Shown here in pieces: positions 21,671-33,300 of a DNA stretch of 64,000 bases. This stretch comes from Phlyctochytrium arcticum. Its lineage: Eukaryota > Chytridiomycota > Chytridiomycetes > Chytridiales > Chytridiaceae. The position numbers and the translations under genes were made by a program. The stretch lies in contig JAHLKI010000004.1 in NCBI GenBank assembly GCA_025602905.1, positions 124,001-188,000 on the forward strand, in the 5' to 3' direction. The notes under the pieces were generated by a model. The model saw nothing but the letters and a program-made list of their open reading frames with translations, searched no databases and was not told the origin of the DNA. Each line of letters opens with the position of its first letter. The first letter of the stretch is position 1.

Positions 21671-22316
21671 GTCAAAACCAAGTTGAGTATTAACCAGTTA
21701 ACCAACCAACCAACCTCATGACTCATGAAGTGACATGAACCAACACATGGGCCATGGCTGACCGATAGCAGGTAATGTACGTTGGCCCTCACGGCGATAT
21801 TTCAATTACAGTAGGTCTGTTGTTGCCCATCGGGATATTGCGCACTCCTCATATTCACATCGAAAGCGGCCATTAAGCGCCAACCTGTTTTGTTATGGCC
21901 CGGCAAGAACAGTCCCATTCCTCCGACGATGAGAATGATCCATGTACAATCCCCTTACTGCCTTTTTTGACTTGCAATAGTCTGCTCCCGCTGCATGACC
22001 TCTCATAGCGGGAGCGCACCCAGTCACATTTTAATCAAAAACAGGGCAAGATTAAGCAAGCGTCGATAGTGGAACGACATGATGCATGACAGGGCAAGCT
22101 TAATGAAGAATGTAGCTGTGTTTCAGGTAGGCTTGATCTGTGGATTCTTCACCAGAGCAAAATTTGGGATGATTAGCGGAGTGTATATCAGATGTACATG
22201 GAGACTTTGCGCAGTCTTTCTTCAACCTCTAGGTAAGCCGAACATCTTGACGTCGGCTGTAGTATGTAGCAATGCATTCTCTGCGTACATATGCTACATG
22301 CGCGGCGTCTCTTGAG
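21671..22316. other. Unique spacer between the two duplicated blocks
   Basis: No counterpart elsewhere in the window was noticed, and no convincing gene. A run of CCAACCAACCAACC-type sequence lies near 21700. Confidence 0.35.
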
Positions 22317-22805
22317 ACTGTTTCTCCTACGGGGTCTAACTGAACTATTCACTTGCGGCCCCCACTCATTCCAAAATTGTCCAGAAAGACATTGCTATGC
22401 CAAGATCGTCCAAGGAATTCGTTTCCGGCCTCTTCCGGTGTCTGTAGCGTATGCGGATGTCCCTGGCCGTCGAACTGAGAACTCCTACGGGAATTAGCTT
22501 ACAATGATTTAAACATTATCAAGGAAAGACATCAATATACCATAGTTGTCCAAAGAATCAATGTCTGGCCCCTTCAGGTGTCTGTAGCGTATGAGCATGT
22601 CCCCGGCCGTCAACATATACGTTTCTCCTACGGGGTCTAATAATCATTCACTGGGAGCCCACAGTGATTCAAAAGTTATCAAGGAAAGAGAAAACTATAC
22701 CTACCGCGACAAGCTTTTATTCCGATTGTGGAAGTCAAAATCCTTAATCGGGATGCTTGACATCCCAAAATTGAATAGATGCTATGACGCGGTGGCCAGC
22801 GGAAT
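22317..22805. repeat. Dispersed repeat family, copy C (tandem sub-units)
   Basis: Three sub-units of roughly 150 bp in tandem. Each contains CTCCTACGGG, ATTATCAAGGAAAGA-like sequence, GTCCAAAGAATC (or close), GGTGTCTGTAGCGTATG and CCGGCCGTC. The last has the perfect inverted repeat TCACTG..CAGTGA around GGAGCCCA. The terminal module (GCGACAAGCTTTTATTCCGA, TTGAATAGATGCTATGACGC) then follows, as in copies A and B. Confidence 0.78.
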
Positions 22806-23870
22806 TTATATAGTCGGGAACGTCGGAAAGTATCGGAAGAGCTCTGTGAATTGGCCTTCAGGAATCAGGATCTGTGGGGAAAACGGGATGTAATTGATGA
22901 CAGGCCAGCGCGGTGTCCAGACGCAGCAAAGTATCGGCGCGTATATATCCTGCACGGCTTAATGGAAAAGACAATGGTCATTATTAAGCCCTGTCAACGT
23001 TGTAAAACATGCCACCTATATATCCAACGGGTTGCGAATTGAACGAGTGCGAAATAATGCATTTTATCTATGCACGATGGTAAAATGGTGGGGCAATACC
23101 CATTACACTGCCTGATTGGCTGTACCGGTATGTCTGTATTATGAAAAGGCCAGTCGTGTTTTTGGATCACACCAAGTTTTCGTAAGTAAAGCACGCTGGC
23201 CGGGTTGGCCGTACAGGACCGGGGTTAACTACATTAAAGTAAAGCTGAGAATCCGCCCCGTAACTACTCTAATATAGAAAGACAACAAATCGATCATGAC
23301 GAAATAGTAAGCAGTTGGACGATATGGGGGAAGATCACAGAGGGAGACAGCTTTAGCTTGCAAATGGGGCCTGGGAATTCTAACGACCCCTCAACGCAAG
23401 TTTTGATGGTCTAATACTTTCTGCTGCGCGCAGTCAATGAGACAGTAAGAGCCCATCAAAACTGATCAGTCGGGAATACGGTGCACATTTACTGTTTCAG
23501 TCGGGAAAACTACGCTGCAAGTACGCCAGTGAAACCAGAACAAATTTCAGTTCTGCGAGACACCTTCACACCGATATAAAGGCAGGAAAGCGTCCAGCTA
23601 GGCGAACATGGTCACTCGTCGTCGGAAAAATCACTCCAATAGACGTCGGCCTTCAGATCATCTACTCGCAATTTCTTGAGAAGGTTGGGCTGCGCAAACC
23701 GGCGATTGTAATCAAAGTACACGTAGGCATCATCCTTTGACAAAAATGACTCTGAACTCCGAAGGGGAACCCGTCGCAGGCTTGGGGTCACTGGGAAGAT
23801 GCGTAGCAAGTTGGTGTCCTTCTGAGTTGTGTTGCAGCCGACTCTGACATTGTCGGTGTTTCCATAGTCA
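22806..23870. repeat. Tandem segmental duplication, proximal copy
   Basis: Partner of 20377-21670. It includes the intact 3' end and downstream flank of the ankyrin-type gene. Because the dispersed repeat also precedes both copies, the duplicated unit probably includes the repeat as well, about 2.5 kb in total. Confidence 0.82.
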
Positions 23871-26460
23871 CGCCGCTCTTCATGGTCGCCGCCATTGTCG
23901 CGCCACCTAGCTCGCTTGGCTTTCTTCAATTTCTCATCCAAGCAGTCTCCGCACATGGCATGTCCCTCACGGTTAAACACAAGAGTGGTGTAATTTGCAG
24001 CAATACGCGGCGAGCTTCGGCATGATACTTTCGTCAACTCGCTGGATGGCGGAATAAAAGTCGAGTAAGAAAAGAGCATGCCTTCGTTTGCAGCCTCCCC
24101 TTCGTCAGTATCCATGGCCTCCAACTCCAAATCCGCGTCCGCAATTCCAAGATAAACGCAAATAGATTCCATCGTTGCATGCTCTGTTTCCCATTTGGGA
24201 AAAGTGACTAACCTCGACACAAGTACATTTGTCGGGCCTGAGGTCATGATAAATCGCCTGGAGCAACATATTTCTAAAACATATATGTGGGTAAGGTACT
24301 CCTGTCCTCCTGCAGTATCGGAGAAGGACATGGTCGTTGGCGATAAATGCCGGTCGCAATAGAATAATCGCAAGCTCAGTTGCATCTTGACCGCTGATGG
24401 TATATTGGGTTTTTCTGAGGAGTTCCAGAATGCCATAATCTCCCTCGTCAACTGCGCGCTTCACTGCGCTTTCCCAAAGTGATTTGTCGCCAATGCGGAC
24501 ATTGTTTTTTGGAGAGGGCCCTTTGGATTGATGCAATGTTACATTTTCGGCAGGCGACGATGGAACCAATGAGTGAACTACATCCTGAAATCCTCGCTCA
24601 ACAGCAATAGCGAGCCAACGCCTTTTCAGTTTCTCCTGGGCGTAAAAGACACCACCATCAGGGTAGGAAGGCCCGGTGAGCGCATCTCGAATGATTAAAA
24701 ACAAAACTGGCTCATTTCGTTCAAGGGCTTCGGTACAGATAGTAGTAGCAAAGTGGGTAGGAATGGGGTGGCATTCTGGTAATGCAGCACATGTCACCAG
24801 CTCGTGTCGAAGGTCCTGCTTAAGCAACACATCCTGGTTACCATCAGCCATCAATCTCACTGTAAGCAAGCATATGCGACGCAACGCAGCCACTGCAGCG
24901 GTGTGCGTTTCCGGATCAAGACCAATGGGGGTCACAACTGTTTCCATCGGCCGCAACTTTGAGTGGACTACCAAATTGAAGAACACGTCAGACAGTGCGG
25001 ACACTTCCCATCTTAACGCTGGACTACTTCGGGTCGGGATCAGAAGTTCGCGGCATCTGCTTGATATTCGAATCAAGGCCGGGCTGCGGGGAAGGGAAAA
25101 ATCAACATCCGTAAACAGGATAGACCTTGACTCTGGTACATTTTCGATCATATGCCAAAGAAGCTTCTCCTGCTCATCCTTGACGATACGGCGCATCGCC
25201 TCAACCATCATGTCATGGTGTGTCTTTCTCATTTTGAACGCGGGATGGGGAAGACATTTCTCGAGCACATTCCAGAAACCAAGGCGGATTGCATTATAGA
25301 CGGGCGGACCATCGTGACTGTCATCATTGGTCAAAACGCTGAAGTTACCGGTGCCGCCCAGCAGGTTCCACCGACGTAAAAATACACTCTCTGACCAGCT
25401 ATAGCTCATATGTGATTTAGCCGCGCTACGATCTTGCGTAGCTCCGTGACGGAAGTGAAAATCTGCAGCCTCGGTATGAGCGTTGTCTAGAGCGAGGGAG
25501 AGGGCTGCGTTGCGGTCGTCGTCAGATATCCCATTGGTCAGGGGCATGCAAAACTCTAAAATTGGTCGAGTGGCGGCTTTTTTGAAAACTTCGAGGGCAG
25601 CGTTTGGTACTTGCTTTTCGTCCATTCGCCGAATCTGTTCAATAAAGTACTCGACCAACTCAAGGTGCCCGTGAGCTGCCGATGATTTAGCATCGACCAA
25701 CAAGACAGACAGCTTTATTGCCGATTGTGACTTCTCTGTCAGAGTTTGGACTATCTCCAACTTTCCAAATTCGATGGCAATCTCCACTGCCCTACGCCGC
25801 CTTACGACACCATACTGGATGAATGGTTCAATCAGTGGTAAGCTCCCTTTGCTTATTGCCAATCTATTCGCCGATCGCTCGTCCTCCCGATCAGAAATAA
25901 TATTTCGCTTTAACAGCAAGCGGAGGATATCGACCTGCTCGAATCTCACGGCAGTGCTACAAAAAGACTCTGACAACCCCCCAGGAGAAAATTGAATTCC
26001 AGCCTCCAGAATCAAAATCACCATGTCTCGCAACCCCAGTGCAATAGCGGTCCGAAGGGCAGCGTCTCTCACAGGAGACATAAACTCATCGGATTTGAAA
26101 CAGCAGAAGCAAAGGTCGCTTTCCGAACGGCGGCCTACTCCGTGGGCGACACTATCCCACTCTCGACAGTCCTTCAGAAGCCGCCGAACCTTGGCAATGT
26201 CGTTAGCCTTGACAGCTTTGACGAGGGCAATCTGTCGCCTTTGAAGTTCCAGCTGCGTTACCAGCATACTACTGTCCTGCGTTCCCAGATCCAGTCTGTG
26301 AACGTTCCAACTGTTCCAGACTTCCAGTTATCTCGTTGATTTCCCGTGCTGTGAGATGGAATTTCCCAGGGAAAAGCTTCTCCGCTCGAGCCTCGATGAG
26401 TCGATGATGGGTCACAATCACAAGCCACCGCCGCTGAATAGAACGTTCACTGACTGACAT
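23612..26460 (-). CDS. Ankyrin-repeat-like protein with divergent repeats
   Basis: The main exon (26267 to about 24215) encodes some 680 residues of helix-turn-helix units with the ankyrin feel, for example LVKAVKANDIAKVRRLLKDC, MVILILEAGIQFSPGG, VDILRLLLKRN and GKLEIVQTLTEKS. They are degenerate, without the full 33-residue consensus. An N-terminal frame starting at 26460 (MSVSERSIQRRWLVIVTHH) overlaps in another phase. It joins either by a very short intron near 26280 or not at all, in which case 26235 would be the start. A GTTAGT donor near 24215 leads to a C-terminal exon ending at 23612 with YWSDFSDDE. That part contains a CGDCLDEKLKKAK motif and an acidic tail. Role unknown; ankyrin proteins usually bind partners. 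The 3' end is duplicated at 21.4 kb. Confidence 0.65.
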
Positions 26461-26536
26461 TTATACTCTGACTCTGACAAGCTTGACAGACCCCCAAGAC
26501 CCGACATAATTATCCTCCCCCCACAACTCTTGCAAA

Positions 26537-27297
26537 ATGGCCAACTGGATAGCACGAGGCATATACACGGTGCATATTCATTGAATCGTCCAAAAGTTCG
26601 GGATCGCTAAACGATAATGTAGATTGGTGCGGCAATGCTCTTACACGCTGGATACTCGGCTTTTGAACGTGAGTGCGGAATTAGGAATCGATACCTTTGA
26701 ATGGTTGAAACTGGTATTGGGAATGTAGATTTGAGCCTTGCGTTTGGACTGATTTTGGGGGAGTCAATGAGTTGGGAGTTATTGTTGTGGTACGAGATCT
26801 GTCTGCGTTGGTTTGATCTCACGGGGTGGAGATCTTTATCATAAAGTTGTTAGAAACAGTGGGAATGATTACTCTTAGATGGAATCCCGATAATTGTCTT
26901 TAGAAACAGCAATTAACCATCCGCTATTTTCTTTCCCCAGACACATCCTACATCAAAACAATTCACGCAACAGAATCCCACCTTCCCCTTGACGTAAGTC
27001 TCATTCCATTTCCATTTCCGAGTACGAATGCTCACGTTCGGAATGTTTAGATTATCATCGAATGCCTGATTGGACTTTTCCTTTCCATCATTGGTGTGAC
27101 CCTTGTCGCTGGGCCACTCAAGGATATTGATTTGACTCGGGAAGTTCAGAAATTGTACGTATTTTGAGCACCGAGTTTTTCTTTAGCATACGGACTTTCT
27201 GAACTTGTTTTATTGTAGGACAATGGATGCGATGGACTACCGACCAAGTTTTCGGCCGGTCAATCATCGCGGAACTGTCATGTTGCGGACAAGCTAG
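26537..27297 (+). CDS. EMC5: ER membrane protein complex subunit 5 (MMGT1 family)
   Basis: Five tiny exons: 26537-26569, 26623-26668, 26941-26993, 27051-27154 and 27219-27297, giving 104 residues, the usual size. All junctions keep phase. The product begins MANWIARGIYTIGAAMLLHA, matching the EMC5 N-terminal membrane helix with its LAHA-like motif and GYSAFEHTSYIK. A second helix (IIIECLIGLFLSIIGVTLVA) and GPLKDIDLTREVQKLTMD follow. The C-terminal signature RPSFRPVNHRG is typical of the family. The EMC inserts tail-anchored and multipass proteins into the ER membrane. Its ATG lies only 76 bp from that of the divergent ankyrin-type gene, so the two probably share a promoter. I identified it by assembling exons; no single exon is long. 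Confidence 0.9.
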
Positions 27298-27582
27298 ATC
27301 CTTTTGGCAGGCAGGCTCGTCGTATGTCTGTTTCGAATCCCTTGCTCTTGGCCTAAGGAACTACCCCGTCACGATCCTACAAATCCACAAACACCACTAC
27401 CTTACTCCGCAATAGATGCCGCAGCCCTGACACCTTTGTGTCTCAGAACGTGTGCTTCGATGACTGCAACAATGAAGAGCATGTTTGTTATGATTATGCC
27501 GCCGCTGTATGTTTGTTAGAGTAACAATCAATCATCGTATTGTACATCAATTTCAACATTGTCGAATTACATCGAAGGAAAT

Positions 27583-29295
27583 CTAAGAGGCAGCACCGGA
27601 GGCAGCAGGGGTGATTCCTACTCGGTAGAGTCTGTGGTGTGCTTGGGAAATGAGCATTAGCGATACAGTGGAATACACATATGTACGCACCCTTTATGAT
27701 ATCCGGATCGGGGTTTGCGCTCCGGTCCGCAGACCCACTAGCCCCTCCATCTTCCCCCCTGGCAGCCTTCCATGCCTCGTCTCCTGACACCCGTCCCTTT
27801 ATTTCGTCTCCGTGCACGGCTCGTCCACCTTCTCCCACCCCACTCAGTCCTTTGATTTCCGATTCCGTCTTTTGCACTATGTGAGTTCTCATATCCGGGC
27901 CCAGCTCGCTCACCAAGCGACGGTTCAGGTCAGCGAGTTGGGTCGCGAGCCATGGTTCAGAGACTACAGTTCGACGAGCTAAGACGTCAGAAGTGAACTT
28001 TTGAGTATAGCGGCGTGTAGAGTCGATTACTGAGTAGGGGGAAATACTGAAAATGTAGGTAAGGGATTTGCCCCATCCTGCTTCGTACCTATGCATACCA
28101 TACAAAGCGTTATGGTGTTGAAATCATCGTGTCCAGAGAAGAGGTCTTACATGAATGGTTCATCATAGGATTGCTCGCCTTCGCATGAATCGCAATTGAC
28201 TATTTCACTCATTAGTTGCGAGGTGTCTATCTTGGGTTTCGCAGTACGTGATTCAGCCTTTACCCCATCGACCCAAAGATTCACTCCACACTTCTGTCCA
28301 CACATGATCCGTCAGATCCAACACATAACGAGCCTCCATACCCATGGCCACGCACATCAGGGTAAAGACGTTGGCCCATTCTCCACATCGCCCGTGTCGC
28401 GTTTCCAGCAGTTTGATGGGATCGCTTGAAAAAGGGGAAAGTGGTTACTACAGGCAACAAAAATGTTCCCGAAGACCGAATACAGATACATACTTGTAAC
28501 GAGGAAATCGCGTTACTCCATGACACTGTGCGCAATGGTATGTCTCCACCCGATGCCCACCGTGGCGCGCCTCGGTCGGCGTCGGGGCGGCACTGCCTAT
28601 TCCGGTAGTTGTAGGGTGAGCGCAATGAGAACATGGCGGTTGATTCGTCCATTTGAAGAACTACCACGTTTCAAGGTGTCGGATAAGCAACTTGCCGACA
28701 TTTGATGAATATGATCAACTATAGTTACCTCGCCCTTGAACCATCGAAGGAGAGCTCGTACAAGCTCTTCGTCGAAAGTGGTGGGTGTATTGGATTTCGA
28801 CTTGTCCTTTTCGGTCTCCGCTTTACCGTTTTTGCGAGCGACAGACGCCTGGGCTTCTTCATGTAGTCGATCAACTGGAATAACCGCTCGCGCAGCATCC
28901 TATAAGACAAAACGGCAAATCCCCGACTTAACAAAAAAAACTCGGGATCAAGGCATCACCAATGTACTTGTAGATCCATATCTTGGTATGATCTGACTAG
29001 CGCCAAATTATTGGTTATCCTGAACGGCCAGTTGGAGCATACAAGATCAGGCTCATAATTAGGAAGACGCACTGGTTGATCAATCCCCGGCCTCTCTGTT
29101 CCTCATCGGAGATAGTGCGGGTTGGTTGACTGGTTGAGTGTCGTCCCGACTGGCGTTGCCGGAAATTGACATAGCTGTATGAGACGTTCCGCGGTTAATA
29201 CAGGATTATGGGAAGTGATCGACAAAAGCATACTTCTGAGCGACAAAAGCGGCGAGCCGTAGAGCTTCTTGCTGGGTTGGAGGCGCTCGTTGCAT
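27583..29295 (-). CDS. PNG1: Peptide:N-glycanase (cytosolic PNGase)
   Basis: Multi-exon gene with the start at 29295 ([20 protein letters not shown]) and stop at 27583. The transglutaminase-like core is clear. A zinc knuckle has CSHCAHP and [15 protein letters not shown]. The catalytic Cys is in [14 protein letters not shown], the His in [13 protein letters not shown], and the Asp in [34 protein letters not shown] follows, then a divergent, Gly/Glu-rich C-terminus ending [11 protein letters not shown]. PNGase removes N-glycans from misfolded glycoproteins exported to the cytosol, upstream of the proteasome. No PUB or PAW domain is seen, so the layout is the yeast-like minimal one. Exon joins in the first 80 residues are uncertain (a frame change near 29090); the catalytic part joins cleanly. 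It converges on EMC5. Confidence 0.9.
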
Positions 29296-29373
29296 TTTTA
29301 TGTCAAATACTATGATTTGAAGATCATACGCCGAACTCCGACAGCATGCTGGACAGAATTACGTGTGAGCAAG

Positions 29374-29388
29374 AAAAAAAGCCAAAAA
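29374..29388 (-). terminator. Pol III terminator of the tRNA-Gly gene
   Basis: On the (-) strand the tRNA is followed within 4 bases by a T5 run (complement of 29384-29388) and then a T7 run (29374-29380), the usual RNA polymerase III stop. Confidence 0.75.
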
Positions 29389-29391
29389 TAA

Positions 29392-29462
29392 TGCGCTAGC
29401 TGGGAATCGAACCCAGGCCGCTTGCTTGGAAGGCAAGCATGATACCATTTCACCACCAGCGC
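29392..29462 (-). tRNA. tRNA-Gly (anticodon TCC)
   Basis: The (-) strand folds as a full cloverleaf without an intron. The acceptor stem is GCGCTGG paired to CTAGCGC. A D-arm contains GGTATCATG. The anticodon stem CTTGC/GCAAG has loop CTTCCAA (anticodon TCC, reading GGA codons). The T-arm is CTGGG-TTCGATT-CCCAG. It lies 97 bp upstream of the PNG1 start, on the same strand. Confidence 0.95.
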
Positions 29463-30303
29463 CGATAAATTCGCTGCCAGCATACAGTATTCACTACGTA
29501 ATGAAAAGGGACATATTTCAACGGAGGCCCTCCTGTGTTGGCAAACTCCCCCAAATCACCCATACATATGTACCGAAAGAAAATTATATGTGCTGCTAGC
29601 TTCTATTAACTGTGCTAACCGATTTCTCATGGAGTTTGAGAACAGAGAAAGAGAGATAAAAGATCAACAAAGTTCGTTAAACAGCTATGTGAAGTTTCAA
29701 CCGAATTTCCTCCTACACGGGCTTTACTAAGTATGATACCAAAGTTGCATGTACGAGTATGCAATAATGGATTCAGGGGGATGCAGGGGATGGCGGGATG
29801 CTGGGATGCTGGGCGGGATGTCCGCTTTTGTAGAGTTGCCAAAACTACAGTACCTACAATACAGAAAGAAAGACATTCAAGAATATGATAACATGTGAAA
29901 ATATGGGAAGCGAGGAAGACAATGAGACTCAAAACTAATGTAAAAAGACGGGAAAATAATAACTTGAAAATGGTTGATGCTCAACGAAGCGGAAGATACC
30001 TTCGCGTGGTGGGCACGGGCACTAGTATATGTAGAGTTCCATCACGATCATTGTTTGTGATCAATATTTCTCCACTCCAAAACTGGAGTTGGACCACAAA
30101 TAGCAACTGAAAACATACGCTCAATAGAATACCCATGGATCTCAGCAAAAATCAGGACTCAGCAATTCATGTAGAACTCCAGCTACATTCATTTTATGGC
30201 AGATCGGAGGAAAGGTTATTGGCAGCCGCCAGCAAGATTAAACTTTTTTTCGGGTTCAGGGCCATAATATTCCGGACTGGGTCAAAAAACAAACAAGGAT
30301 AAT
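29463..30303. other. Spacer upstream of the kinase-RhoGEF gene
   Basis: Contains a short G-rich direct repeat near 29777-29822 (units of GGATGCTGG/GGGATG). An ATG at 30134 opens a 55-codon frame (MDLSKNQDSAIHVELQLHSF) that might be the first exon of the next gene, but I could not join it in phase. Confidence 0.35.
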
Positions 30304-33300
30304 ATGACCCTCAACCAGTTCCAAGCCCTTTTGGATGAGGCAAAATTAGGCGGTTATACATGCAATCCAGCGAAAAAGTTGTCAAAAAGAGCGAAACTAT
30401 AGCTAACTTTTTGTGAGTGATCATTGTACTGAACTGGGTGATTGGCAAGTTATTAAAAATACAAGAAAAGTGTCACGACTCGCTGGGGTCAGGTTGAGTG
30501 GCCACGTCTCCGAAGGTTGGATTAAACCAAGACCCAAGAAGTGTTTCGATATTTCCGCTTGCAGGAATTGATCAGTGTGTCATGGTGAGTGGGAAAGGTG
30601 GGCCTTGAGAAGTATAGTAGAGGCTAACCGTTTCTTGGGGCTCCCATCAGGCACCTATATCGGAAAAAACCAGGTAGATGATCGTCCGCACCAGTAACCT
30701 GGGAAGCTGCTAAAGTTCCTTATAAAGAAATGTGTTTGCCAAGTACGACCGCGACCGAGATGGGTACTGGACCGAGGATGATTTCCGACAAGTAATGTAG
30801 CAAGGAAACTGATTGACTGCACCAGGAGATTGACGATTCGATCTATGCAAAATTAGTTCATGCACGACATGGGGCATGGGAATATCGGATCTAGTCGGCT
30901 TCATTCGTCCTTTCAGTACCTGGATACTACCAGACTAGGAAAGATTGACGTAAATATGTTCGAAAAGTACGTGTGATGGGATATGTAGCTTTATTTTTCA
31001 GGATACTTACGGCGCAATGCAACCTACAGGGGCATCAATCTGCTACATGAACGAGACTTCTACTTTGGCAAACCGCGGAGTGAAGACGATCTATCGACTG
31101 TGAGAATGACGGTCCGATCCCGTCGTTATCCCGTTGTTGTTAAACCCGAGGTTTGCGAGAATCTCATGATGACTTGAGAAGAAGAACTGGAACGTCTGAT
31201 GAACAGGTTTCGGATCCCCTATTGGGCTACACCCTCGTGGAAAAAGTGGGTGAGGGGTCCTTCGGCGAAATCTACAAATCGTACGTGTCGAAAGTTGTTG
31301 AATAGCACACTGGCATAAGCTGATTTTTGGGGGCATCCAGCGTCTCGAAAGAGGATCCGTCTCGTTTCGTTGCTCTCAAAATAATCGATTTGGAACAAAC
31401 ACGGGACGACCTCGAAGATTTGCTGTACGTACCATTGTGGTCTTTTTTGAGAAATAGAAAGCTCAACTTGAAGGAGTTTAGATACGAAGTTGACTTTCAG
31501 GCGAAATGCTTCTCGCCACATCTGGCTCGATACTTTGGATCATGGCTCTGGCACAGCAAGCTTTACATCGCCATGGTTTGTGCCACTTTGGCCTCGTGTG
31601 CTGGGAAATCCCTCATAGTTTTTTTCTATAGGAATATTTGGGTGGAGGCACCGCAGCAGAGCTGGTATGAGTGCGGGTTCACACGTGCACCTAATTATAT
31701 TTCTCACGATCGATCTAAGATCAAATTTGGACGTTTGAGTGAAGATCAATGCGCTTATATACTCCGGGAGATATTCAAGGGCCTAGATTATATGCATCAC
31801 GAAAACAAAATTCATCGAGACATCAAAGGTAATGAACGGAGCGGTATTCAACGATGTTTGCCAATCTAAATCGTTTCTGTCATGTAGCTGAAAATATCCT
31901 TTTCGACAACAATGGGGCACTCAAGCTGGCGGATTTTGGTGTAGCGGGACAGATCGGCCCAAATCAGACCGCAAAGTCAACTTTTGTTGGAACACCGGTA
32001 CGGCCGGGTTGGGCCGCTGTAGCCATGTAACTTTCTGCTGATTAAAAATTCAACGTTTAGCTATACATGGCTCCAGAAATTATCCGTGGAGAAGAGTATG
32101 GCCCAAAGGTATACTTGGCGTGAACTTGCGCGAGCGCAGCTCTAAATGAAATCGGAAGGTTGATGTGTGGAGTGTCGGAATCTTGGCGATTGAGCTGGCT
32201 ACTGGAGCGCCGCCTCGATCGAATCTGCATCCTATGGACGTAAGTAGCGCCTGGCCATTTTCATTCCGGGACAGGAAATTAATCTTGACATAGGTTTTGT
32301 ACGCTACTATCACCGCAGACGCACCAACTCTCAAAGAAAATTGGTCACCTGAATTTCGGGACTTTGTTTCACGATGTCTGACGAAAAACCCGGTCGAGGT
32401 GAGAAGAATGGCTGGGGTGAACACCCTCCTCTGCGATTGATGGGCTCACGCAAGAGCTAGCGTCCGACGGCAAGTGACCTGCTGCGACATCCCTTCATAA
32501 ACCAGGAGAGGGACAAAAATGTGCTGCGCGACAATTTAGAGAAATACTGGATAAAACGAAAAGAGAGTGCAGGGGGAGCAGGCCGGACTATAGTGTACGT
32601 TTCCTGACTGCTGCTGCCTTAGAAAACTTTGCTTTACGCTGAAAAAAAACCCAAACAGGCGAGGAGACGATTGGTGGCAAGCTTACAATCGAGTAGGGAA
32701 GATAGTTTTGTGACCCTTCTTTTACTGTACTAACTTGAGACCCATGCCTTCAGTTACAAAGTACAAAGGCGACGCCTCAAGTACCAATCGGTATCACGGC
32801 ATCCACGACCATTGGTTTGCAAGCATCCCAAGCTGCACGTGCCTCCATTCGTTCGGATCTTGCCAACATTGATCCACGAACAACTTATGGGAAACGATCG
32901 CGTTCGCGCGCGGGACCCTCACCTGAAGGAGCTATGATGGGCAAAGCAACAGCGGCCGGATATATGGGACGAACTATGGGGGCCGGGATGCGTGGACCAG
33001 ATTCGATAATAGACGAACTTAAGTCTCGACCTGTGAGCTCGTATGCACCCATGGAAATGCCCTCTCCACAGCGATTATCTCGAGGCCCTGAGTTTTCCAA
33101 TGGAGGAGGGGGATCAGTACCACAAAGTCAACGAACAAGTATCATTGGACAGCCGGGTCCACCGCGCACAACAAGGGAGTATAATGCGCAGTCTCCAGGT
33201 GCTGCATATCCTCCTCAACCAATACAGCCGCCCAAAATAAATCGTCAATCATATGGCGCACCCGGTGCTGTTATGCAGCCTCCGCGGCTGGACATGCCGG

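Noticed and set aside
24676..25299. 207-codon (+) frame
   Set aside because: Antisense to the main exon of the ankyrin-type gene, whose repeats are clearly protein-like.
29627..29932. 101-codon (-) frame with a hydrophobic start
   Set aside because: It crosses a G-rich simple repeat, has no recognisable domain and no splice or promoter support.
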